DNA from: Candidatus Calditenuaceae archaeon JGI OTU-1
Lineage (GTDB): Archaea > Thermoproteota > Nitrososphaeria_A > Caldarchaeales > Calditenuaceae
Length of the DNA: 15,605 bases
Direction: 5' to 3'
Assembly (NCBI GenBank): GCA_000494145.1
Contig: AWOE01000041.1
Location: forward strand, 1 to 15,605
Below the pieces are notes generated by a model that worked only from the letters and a program-made list of their open reading frames with translations, was not told the DNA's origin and ran no database searches. Made by a program: the position numbers and the translations under genes. This document shows, piece by piece, positions 1 to 5,014 of this stretch. The first letter of the stretch is position 1. Every line of letters starts with the position of its first letter.

Positions 1-41
1 TGGAGGAGATACTGAGGAGACTGGACAGGAACGAGCAGGAG
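1..41 (+). repeat. 41-bp direct repeat with 1788-1828
   Basis: Bases 1-41 are identical to 1788-1828, inside the paralogous coiled-coil gene, and diverge at base 42. The match is homologous coding sequence encoding the segment starting EEILRRLDRN. The window begins inside this repeat. Confidence 0.9.
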
Positions 42-638
42 GTCAGAAGGATCTGGCAGGAGATAGAGAAATTGAGGGAGGACATGATGAGAGGCTTTGA
101 GAGGCACGACAGGGAGATCGAGAGACTGAGGGAGGACATGAACAAGCTCAGAGAAGACATGCTGAGGATGTTCGAGAGGCACGAGGAGAGGTTCGCGAGG
201 ATCGAGCAAGAACTCACCAAGCTTCGCGAGGACATGATTAGAGGCTTCGATCTCGTGAACAGTCACATCTCGGCGCTCGGTGCGAGGTGGGGCATGATGG
301 CCGAGGACGCCTTCAGGGAAGGGCTCAGGGGAATCCTCGAGAAGGAGCTCGGGTTGAAAGTGGAAAGGTGGACGGCTCGCGACGACGAGGGGATCGTTTA
401 CGGATATGCGAGCGTGATAGAGGTGGACGTTGCCGTCAAGGACGGAAAAATTCTGCTGATCGAGGTCTCGTCGCGGATAGGTCCATCCGATGTGGCGGCT
501 TTTGTCAGAAAGGCGGAGCTTTACGAGAAGGAGACCGGAACGAGACCCGACAGGCTGATCATGGTGACTCCGTATGCTGAGGAGAAGGCGGTGGAGGCGG
601 CTTTGAAGCTCGGGGTTGAGATCTACACGAGGGTATAG
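1..638 (+). CDS. 5'-truncated coiled-coil protein with PD-(D/E)XK-like C-terminal domain (DUF3782-type), copy A
   Basis: The frame is open from base 3, before the first internal ATG at 72, so the start lies outside the window. The first codons read EEILRRLDRNEQE, the same as residues 32-44 of the full-length paralogue at 1697-2803. The N-terminal half is a charged coiled coil built on LREDM..GFERHD-type units. The last ~110 residues form a compact alpha/beta domain: a helix with EGLRGILEKELGL, a strand pair IEVDVAVKDGKILLIEVSS, a helix VRKAELYE and a final strand GVEIYTRV. This layout matches the nuclease-fold domain that archaeal DUF3782 proteins carry behind a coiled coil. The expected catalytic Lys of E-x-K is Ser here. 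Function is unknown; DNA binding or cleavage is inferred from the fold only. Copy A has fewer repeats than its paralogue and a less regular coil. Family assignment is from recognition, not from a search. Confidence 0.8.
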   Translation, partial: EEILRRLDRNEQEVRRIWQEIEKLREDMMRGFERHDREIERLREDMNKLREDMLRMFERHEERFARIEQELTKLREDMIRGFDLVNSHISALGARWGMMAEDAFREGLRGILEKELGLKVERWTARDDEGIVYGYASVIEVDVAVKDGKILLIEVSSRIGPSDVAAFVRKAELYEKETGTRPDRLIMVTPYAEEKAVEAALKLGVEIYTRV

Positions 639-773
639 TGGGATAGAACATCACGGCAGGGCCTATTGTTGACGGACGCGGGGGCGGCTCGGGAAATGGG
701 GAGGACTTTAGCCTGCCGAGGGTCGTGATCGAGGAAGGGGCTCAGGATCGAGTCGGACGCGGACCTGTGGGCC

Positions 774-836
774 TAGTCGGCGAAGGAGAGGCTGAAGTCG
801 AGAACGCTGAGATCGCCGAAGGAGGACCTAGGGGTT
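774..836 (+). pseudogene. Decayed 5' remnant of a third coiled-coil/DUF3782-type gene
   Basis: Bases 780-802 are identical to 1703-1725, the start of the intact paralogue. The translation AKERLKSRTLRSPKED aligns without gaps to AKERLKSRILRLLKED at residues 3-18 of the paralogue. The position of its TTG start is TAG here (774-776), and similarity is lost after about base 836, so nothing translatable remains. It lies between copy A and the vapBC pair. It is most simply the surviving head of a gene lost by deletion, perhaps when vapBC arrived. The rest of 639-876 shows no gene I can support. Confidence 0.7.
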
Positions 837-876
837 CATGCACGCGATTGCCGATGACACGCTTTTTCAAGGCTAA

Positions 877-883
877 CTTATTA
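877..883 (+). promoter_or_regulatory. TATA box for vapBC, leaderless type
   Basis: CTTATTA lies about 25 nt before the GTG at 905. That is the spacing from an archaeal TATA element to the transcription start, so the message probably begins at or next to the start codon. No Shine-Dalgarno sequence precedes that GTG, which fits. Confidence 0.55.
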
Positions 884-904
884 TGGTCCGCAACGTAGTC
901 TCAT

Positions 905-1168
905 GTGGTGAGCCGATCGGGTAAGCTCGTCAATGTGACCGTGAAGGTCCCAGAGGAGCTGAGGGAACAGATGCGGAAGGTCAAGATCGACTGGAGCGAA
1001 TACCTTCGCGAGGCCATAAGGGAGAAGGTCCGAGAGGAGATGGCGAAGGAGGCGGCCGAAAGGCTTGAAGCCGTCAGGAGAAGGGCCAAGGCGGTCCCCA
1101 CAGAGGTCCTGGTGGCATGGCAGAGGGAGGATAGAGAACAGGAGCTTAACCGACGAGATGCAGCATGA
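905..1168 (+). CDS. vapB: VapB-type antitoxin (ribbon-helix-helix)
   Basis: An 87-residue charged protein. Residues ~8-40 (VNVTVKVPEELREQMRKVKI, then DWSEYLREAI) show the beta-strand plus two helices of the archaeal VapB/CopG-like ribbon-helix-helix antitoxin; the strand pairs in a dimer and contacts operator DNA. The basic/acidic C-terminal tail would wrap the toxin. Its TGA overlaps the ATG of the next gene (ATGA at 1165-1168), the usual translational coupling of toxin-antitoxin pairs. Either GTG at 905 or the adjacent GTG at 908 may start it; the upstream ATG at 903 is in another frame. The product presumably neutralises VapC and represses its own TATA promoter at 877-883. The family call is firm. 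The pairing is by context. Confidence 0.88.
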   Translation: MVSRSGKLVNVTVKVPEELREQMRKVKIDWSEYLREAIREKVREEMAKEAAERLEAVRRRAKAVPTEVLVAWQREDREQELNRRDAA

Positions 1169-1563
1169 AAAGGGGAGGAGAGAGCAAAAAGGAAGTGCTG
1201 GTGATAGACGCGAACGTCGCAGCCAAGTGGATTATCCCCGGTGAACCTTGGGACGAGAAAGCGAGGGCTTTGAAGGAGGCCGTCGTTAAGGGCACCGTAG
1301 AGGCGTATGCCCCGACCCTTATCGTTTACGAGTTGACGTCGGTGATCTCAAGGGCGGTGAGGAACGGAGTTCTGAGCCACCAGGACGCAGCCGAGGCCCT
1401 GAGGGCGATAGGACTCCTGGGGATCGAACTGGTCGAGGTCCGATGGGAGGACGCGGCCGAGATGCTCGAGATCGCGATCAGATCGGGCCTCACGACGTAC
1501 GACTCCGCGTATCTATTGGTTTCCAAGAGGGTTAGAGGGAGGCTCGTCACGGCGGACGACTAG
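1165..1563 (+). CDS. vapC: VapC-type PIN-domain ribonuclease toxin, probably C-terminally truncated
   Basis: A 132-residue PIN domain. The four acidic residues expected at the metal-binding site are visible: D15 in VLVIDAN, E56 in LIVYELTS, D113 in TTYDSAYL and D131 in LVTADD. PIN toxins cleave RNA, usually tRNA or rRNA, when the antitoxin is degraded. The ATG overlaps the vapB stop by 4 bp; an in-frame GTG at 1195 would trim the unusual first 10 residues. The frame ends with TAG directly after TADD, where VapC proteins normally continue about 20 residues to a last helix and strand. Reading past the TAG in the same frame gives LRDRGRAVTEVVALGDIDW, which looks like that missing end. The gene is therefore either a nonsense-mutated toxin, a sequencing error, or a shortened but still active form. 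Confidence 0.85.
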   Translation: MKRGGESKKEVLVIDANVAAKWIIPGEPWDEKARALKEAVVKGTVEAYAPTLIVYELTSVISRAVRNGVLSHQDAAEALRAIGLLGIELVEVRWEDAAEMLEIAIRSGLTTYDSAYLLVSKRVRGRLVTADD

Positions 1564-1623
1564 CTCAGAGACAGGGGCAGGGCGGTGACGGAGGTAGTTG
1601 CGCTGGGAGACATCGACTGGGCC
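1564..1623 (+). pseudogene. vapC: Stranded 3' end of vapC beyond the in-frame TAG
   Basis: This continues the vapC frame with LRDRGRAVTEVVALGDIDWA. PIN toxins typically finish after T-A-D-x with a helix (elrkrG-type) and a short beta strand (V-x-x-L), and the pattern fits. No stop follows near the expected end; the frame stays open into the next gene. A single change of GAG to TAG would explain the break. The boundary at 1623 is approximate. Confidence 0.5.
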
Positions 1624-1665
1624 CTTAGGGGTCGCACGGGAGCAGCCCTTACCCTGAACATCCAG

Positions 1666-1671
1666 TTATAT
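1666..1671 (+). promoter_or_regulatory. TATA box for coiled-coil gene copy C
   Basis: TTATAT is centred about 28 nt before the TTG at 1697, placing transcription start at roughly 1691-1697. A GGAG at 1685-1688 lies 8 nt before the TTG and would be a fair ribosome site if the message began earlier. The two signals conflict slightly, so the leader is either absent or very short, or the TATA is not the one used. Confidence 0.5.
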
Positions 1672-1696
1672 CCCATGGTTAGTAAGGAGAGATGGG

Positions 1697-2803
1697 TTGG
1701 CCGCGAAGGAGAGGCTGAAGTCGAGGATCCTCAGGCTGCTGAAAGAGGACGAGGAGTTCAGGTACGCAGTTGCAGGTCTCATAGGAATGGAGGAGATACT
1801 GAGGAGACTGGACAGGAACGAGCAGGAGATGGCGAGATTGAGGGAGGACATGGTCAAGGGGTTCGAGAGACACGACAGGGAGATCCAGAGGTTGACCGAG
1901 GAGATGAACAGGCTGCGTGAGGACATGATCAAAGGCTTCGAGAGACACGATGTGGAGCTTGCAAAGCTAAGGGAGGACATGATCAAGGGATTCGAGAGGT
2001 ACGACGCGGAACTCGCAAAACTCAGGGAGGACATGAACAAAGGATTCGAGCGGCACGACATGGAGATCCTGAGGCTGACCGAGGAGATGAACAGGCTGCG
2101 CGAGGATATGGTCAAGGGTTTCGAGAGGCACGACATGGAGATCCTGAGGCTGACCGAGGAGATGAACAGGCTGCGCGAGGATATGGTCAAGGGTTTCGAG
2201 AGGCACGACATGGAGATCGCAAAGCTCAGGGAAGACATGATCAAGGGCTTCGAAAGGTACGACAGAATTATCACAAGCCTCAGGGAGGACATGGTCAAGG
2301 GATTCGAGAGGCATGACAGAGAGATCGAGAGGCTCAGAGAAGACATGGTCAAGGGGTTCGAGAGGCACGACAGGGAGCTCGCACGGCTCAGGGAGGACAT
2401 GATGAAGGGCTTCGAAACGATGAACAGGCGCATCTCCGCACTGGGAGCGCGCTGGGGCCTGGAGTCGGAGGGGGCCTTCAGGGAGGGCCTCAGGGGGATC
2501 CTCGAGAAGGAGCTGGGGCTCAAGGTCGAGAGGTGGACCGCGTTCGACGAAGCCGGTCTGGTCTTCGGCCATCCGAGCCAGATCGAGGTGGACGTGGCGG
2601 TCAGGGACGGAAAGGTCATGCTGATCGAGGTGAGCTCGCACGTCAAGCACGCGGACGTCACGGCGCTGGTCAGGAAGGCGGAGCTGTACGAGAGGAGGAC
2701 CGGCAGGAGGCCCGACAGGCTGATCATGGTCACGCCCTTCGCCGAGGAGGGTGCGATGGAGGCGGCCCTGAAGCTCGGCGTCGAGATCTACACGAGGGTT
2801 TAG
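1697..2803 (+). CDS. Coiled-coil protein with ten internal repeats and PD-(D/E)XK-like domain (DUF3782-type), copy C
   Basis: A 368-residue protein. Residues 1-47 form a helical head (AAKERLKSRILRLLKEDEEF onward). Residues 48-248 are ten repeats of LREDMxKGFERxDxExxx, seven of 18 residues and three of 25 with an added RLTEEMN heptad. Residues ~249-368 are an alpha/beta domain: helix FREGLRGILEKELGL, D299 in IEVDVAV, E311 in LIEVSS, helix with K327 in LVRKAELYE, and final strand GVEIYTRV. D299 and E311 sit where PD-(D/E)XK nucleases bind metal; the motif Lys is S313, with K327 a possible substitute. TTG at 1697 is chosen because the remnant at 774-836 conserves the reading from that point. The protein is probably cytoplasmic: no signal or membrane segment is seen. 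Its role is unknown; a long rod carrying a nuclease-like head is what the sequence shows. Confidence 0.85.
   Translation: MAAKERLKSRILRLLKEDEEFRYAVAGLIGMEEILRRLDRNEQEMARLREDMVKGFERHDREIQRLTEEMNRLREDMIKGFERHDVELAKLREDMIKGFERYDAELAKLREDMNKGFERHDMEILRLTEEMNRLREDMVKGFERHDMEILRLTEEMNRLREDMVKGFERHDMEIAKLREDMIKGFERYDRIITSLREDMVKGFERHDREIERLREDMVKGFERHDRELARLREDMMKGFETMNRRISALGARWGLESEGAFREGLRGILEKELGLKVERWTAFDEAGLVFGHPSQIEVDVAVRDGKVMLIEVSSHVKHADVTALVRKAELYERRTGRRPDRLIMVTPFAEEGAMEAALKLGVEIYTRV
1838..2440 (+). repeat. Ten-unit in-frame array of 54- and 75-bp repeats
   Basis: Units begin at each LREDM. Unit lengths in order are 25, 18, 18, 25, 25, 18, 18, 18, 18 and 18 residues. The longer form is the 18-residue unit plus one heptad. 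Eighteen residues equal an 11 plus a 7, a spacing that favours a nearly straight coiled coil. The tenth unit is degenerate and leads into the globular domain. Confidence 0.9.
2052..2218 (+). repeat. Perfect 75-bp tandem duplication within the coiled-coil array
   Basis: Bases 2052-2143 are identical to 2127-2218: two full 75-bp copies plus 17 bp of a third. Synonymous sites also match, unlike the other units of the array, so the duplication is recent. It adds exactly 25 codons and keeps frame. Confidence 0.92.
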
Positions 2804-3025
2804 AGCTCGGGGGAGACGGCGTTTTCCGGAGCCGTTGGGGGACGGGGTTATTCCTCAGCGCACGGAAGCCGGCCCTTGACGGTGGGGCTTATCTGTTTTC
2901 CGGACTGCCCCATGGACCCCGGTCGGCTTGAGGCCCTGCCCGACGACTCCAGCGTATTACCCGCTGAAAACCGGCTTTTGGGGCTGAGATTCGAGGGTTT
3001 GGAAGCGGTCTAGAAAGGCTCGGTC
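2804..3025. other. Intergenic stretch with no supported gene
   Basis: About 220 bp between copy C and the promoter of the surface-protein gene. A 33-codon open frame (2912-3013, beginning MDPGRLEALPDDSS) has no recognisable relative and no ribosome site, and I do not call it. An imperfect ACGGC/GCCGT inverted repeat at about 2817-2836 could be a weak terminator for copy C. Confidence 0.4.
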
Positions 3026-3062
3026 TTTATACGGGTCCGGGATGGGGAGGGGCGCAAGGTGA
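3026..3062 (+). promoter_or_regulatory. TATA box and Shine-Dalgarno of the surface-protein gene
   Basis: TTTATA at 3026-3031 should set transcription start near 3053, giving a leader of about 20 nt. GGTGA at 3058-3062 matches the archaeal anti-Shine-Dalgarno sequence and lies 9 nt before the TTG at 3072, which decides that start. Together they are the best promoter and ribosome site in the window, as expected for an abundant envelope protein. Confidence 0.65.
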
Positions 3063-3071
3063 GAAGGAAAG

Positions 3072-4685
3072 TTGGACAACCGTGGTCTGGCTAAGGCAGG
3101 GATCGTGGTGGTGCTGGCTGCGCTGCTGGCGATACCGGCTGCCCTGTACGTGTTACCGGCTGTCGAGGCACAGACGACGTACTCGGCCTGGCTGAAGATC
3201 GTGACCGATTCGTGGGACGGCGCTGCCTACGGTGACGGTTTTACAACACCGGTTATGCCGGCTGGGATCGATTTCCCCGGCAGATACAATGCGACGAACG
3301 TCTGCGTTGAGCTCTACAGGTTCCTGAATCCAACTAGTCAGAGTCCGGCGCCGCTCACGGCGTATGATGGGCCTATCAACGCTGGCAGTCCCAACGGTAC
3401 TGGCTTCATCAAGGTCTCCTGGCCTGCTAGTTGGGAGAACGTGACGATCATCGTGAAGGCGAAGAGCTATCAGGGCGAGTGTATCGGTGCCGGCAGTCCG
3501 TTCAGCGGCATCATTGTCTACTGGCTGACCGTAAACGGAACGCTTAGCTTCGGTGCTAGGTTCGGCATACCTACCGCGCCTAGTGGTACAACTCTTACCA
3601 ACGCCACAATCGGCGACGACGGTATTTCAAGGACCCATCCTGGACCTGATTTCGATTTCACTATAGATGCTCCGTTCAACGCGGGACCGATCGACCACAT
3701 GGACATGACACCGGCTATGTTTGCTGCTGCCCACGCTGACCCGAGGAACGCCTCAGTAGCTCATGCGGCCTACATCTTCAAGCTCTTCCACGAGCACACG
3801 TGGTACGATGTGAACGACGTCCTGACCTACGCCATTATCTTCATCTACGACGTTGACCACACTCCGGCGAACTCGCCCCGCTCGCTGATACAGGCCGCGA
3901 TAACGGGGCCCGACGGCCAGAGCAGGTACACCCGCGAGATCTACCCGAAAGCTGCGGGTCTTGGTCCGACAGGCAAGTTCAGGGACAACAGGCTCGTCCC
4001 GATACCTTTGCAGAGCATAAACTTGGCTGCTAGGACGCCGTTCGAGGGAGGCATACCAGACCCAGAGGTTCCCGCTGGCAACATTCAGGCGCCGCACCTC
4101 AACGCCACCAAACGGGTCTGGTGGGAGACCGTCCTCGTCAACCAGACCTTCTACGTGGGCAACGAGTACAACGGCACAGCAGGAGATGAGTTTGATCCTG
4201 ACCCAGCCACGGGTAAGACAAGGCCCCTCTTCGGAGCCTATCCGGCAGACCCGTCGATAAACCCGACAATTACGCAGGGAGGCATCACAGGTGTTCCGGC
4301 AGGTCCGTTCAGCCTGGCCCTAAACCACACAGTCGACCTGAGCAAAGACGGTTTCCAGGTATCGGGACAAGAATGGGACACTACACCTCCCGTTGTCGAA
4401 GGTGTTGCCAACTTCAACAACAACACGGTCTTCTACGCCAGGTTCTGCGTCCAGGACGCCGACCTCAAGATACAGCACCCAGAGATAGGCGACAAGATGG
4501 TCGGAGCTGAGGTCACGATCAACCTGAAGAAGGCCCCCGACAGGCCCTACTACCTCAGCCACAACATCCCTCCCGCAGGGCGTCGAGCTGAGGGACCACG
4601 CCAGGGAGCCGATGGGCTTCGGGATCGAGTCGCTGGTGCTGGCCCTCTCCCTTCCCGAGGAGGAGGGGATAACCGAGAGGGTTGA
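3072..4685 (+). CDS. N-terminal part of a giant secreted surface (S-layer-like) protein, broken after residue 499
   Basis: TTG start with GGTGA 9 nt upstream. Residues 1-33 are a signal peptide: basic start, hydrophobic core IVVVLAALLAIPAALYVL, and a VEA cleavage site before Q34. The mature part is extracellular: beta-rich, Trp/Tyr/Pro-rich, no further membrane segment, with at least 11 N-glycosylation sequons (for example NAT, NGT, NVT, NHT). The true sequence ends at I499 (base 4568). The remaining 38 codons to the stop at 4685 are an out-of-frame reading of an EF-1beta gene and are not native. Bases 4475-4569 recur as a perfect inverted copy at the window end, where the protein continues as the giant minus-strand frame. 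Rejoined, the product is 3,997 residues with a C-terminal anchor. As it stands here the product would be secreted and unanchored. The S-layer role is inferred from architecture. Confidence 0.85.
   Translation: MDNRGLAKAGIVVVLAALLAIPAALYVLPAVEAQTTYSAWLKIVTDSWDGAAYGDGFTTPVMPAGIDFPGRYNATNVCVELYRFLNPTSQSPAPLTAYDGPINAGSPNGTGFIKVSWPASWENVTIIVKAKSYQGECIGAGSPFSGIIVYWLTVNGTLSFGARFGIPTAPSGTTLTNATIGDDGISRTHPGPDFDFTIDAPFNAGPIDHMDMTPAMFAAAHADPRNASVAHAAYIFKLFHEHTWYDVNDVLTYAIIFIYDVDHTPANSPRSLIQAAITGPDGQSRYTREIYPKAAGLGPTGKFRDNRLVPIPLQSINLAARTPFEGGIPDPEVPAGNIQAPHLNATKRVWWETVLVNQTFYVGNEYNGTAGDEFDPDPATGKTRPLFGAYPADPSINPTITQGGITGVPAGPFSLALNHTVDLSKDGFQVSGQEWDTTPPVVEGVANFNNNTVFYARFCVQDADLKIQHPEIGDKMVGAEVTINLKKAPDRPYYLSHNIPPAGRRAEGPRQGADGLRDRVAGAGPLPSRGGGDNREG
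4475..4569 (+). repeat. 95-bp perfect inverted repeat, left copy
   Basis: Identical, base for base, to the reverse complement of 15511-15605. It encodes HPEIGDKMVGAEVTINLKKA and the next 11 residues in both places, in the same frame. Similarity ends sharply on the right at 4569/4570, while the left limit is unknown because the other copy runs off the window. Confidence 0.97.
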
Positions 4686-4752
4686 GGAGGGCATCAGGTC
4701 GGTTGAAGGGGTCGGCGAGGTGCAGGTGGAGGGGCTGACGAGGGAGAGGTGA
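4570..4752 (+). pseudogene. ef1b: C-terminal 60 codons of archaeal elongation factor 1-beta (aEF-1beta), 5' part missing
   Basis: Read from base 4570 in the frame one off from the surface protein: LPQGVELRDHAREPMGFGIE, then SLVLALSLPEEEGITERVEE, then GIRSVEGVGEVQVEGLTRER and TGA. This follows the archaeal EF-1beta pattern closely: (L/I)P-x-G-V-E, E-P-(I/M)-(A/G)-F-G-(L/I) in the middle, G-x-T-(E/D)-x-V-E-E, then I-E-G-V-x-x-(V/I)-x-V. The protein, about 90 residues, is the nucleotide-exchange factor that recycles EF-1alpha-GDP to GTP. Roughly the first 29 residues, with the start codon, are absent; in their place is the surface-protein repeat, out of frame. The piece cannot be expressed as EF-1beta from this locus. 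Since the factor is essential, an intact copy must exist elsewhere or the junction is artificial. Confidence 0.85.
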
Positions 4753-4765
4753 CCTCTCTTCGCGC

Positions 4766-4787
4766 ACCGAAACGTCTCGTTTCCGGT
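4766..4787 (+). terminator. Possible hairpin downstream of the ef1b fragment
   Basis: ACCGAAACG and CGTTTCCGGT can pair over 9 bp with a single bulged C and a 3-nt loop, 14 nt after the ef1b stop. No strong T-run follows, so a terminator role is only possible. The rest of 4788-4970 holds nothing I can name. Confidence 0.3.
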
Positions 4788-4970
4788 CACAGACCAGGGT
4801 TCTCCTTTGTTGATGGCGGAGGAGATGATAGGAGACTGGAGGGTGCTGTGATCGGAACCTGCTGAGGACGGTCAGAGCCTGAACTTCTGGGGCTCTATCT
4901 TTACAGATCCGCCGGCATAGCGCGTTTGCTCCTACGGACAGATGGAGCCGGGTAAGAGCCGGGAGAAGAC

Positions 4971-4993
4971 CAGAAAAAGGAGGAGAAAAAGTT
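4971..4993 (-). terminator. Oligo-T terminator of the giant surface-protein gene
   Basis: On the minus strand, 22 nt after the TGA, the sequence reads AACTTTTTCTCCTCCTTTTT. Two runs of five T within a pyrimidine tract are the usual intrinsic termination signal of archaea. The position and strand fit the giant gene ending at 5015. Confidence 0.6.
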
Positions 4994-5014
4994 GGGGAAT
5001 TTCCGGAGGGAAAC

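Noticed and set aside
1561..1563. TAG in vapC as a pyrrolysine codon
   Set aside because: TAG also ends both coiled-coil genes (636-638 and 2801-2803) at conserved positions, and no pyl gene is visible, so an ordinary stop is simpler.
1585..1920. A 111-codon + strand frame between vapC and copy C
   Set aside because: It is the vapC frame continuing past the TAG and then running out of frame into copy C; only its first ~20 codons make sense as a VapC tail.
1838..2440. The regular repeats as a CRISPR array
   Set aside because: The units are contiguous, vary in length by whole codons, have no unique spacers and encode a coherent coiled coil.
1666..2733. A 355-codon minus-strand frame opposite the coiled-coil gene
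   Set aside because: Its Ser/Leu-rich repeats are simply the mirror of the coiled-coil repeat array; the + strand frame has a paralogue, a remnant copy and a conserved domain.
2533..2931. A 132-codon + strand frame overlapping the end of copy C
   Set aside because: It is a shifted reading of the conserved nuclease-like domain, rich in Arg and Gly, without any family resemblance.
4570..4685. The last 38 codons of the surface-protein frame as a real C-terminus
   Set aside because: The same bases read one frame over give a clear EF-1beta sequence, so this tail is an out-of-frame accident of the junction.
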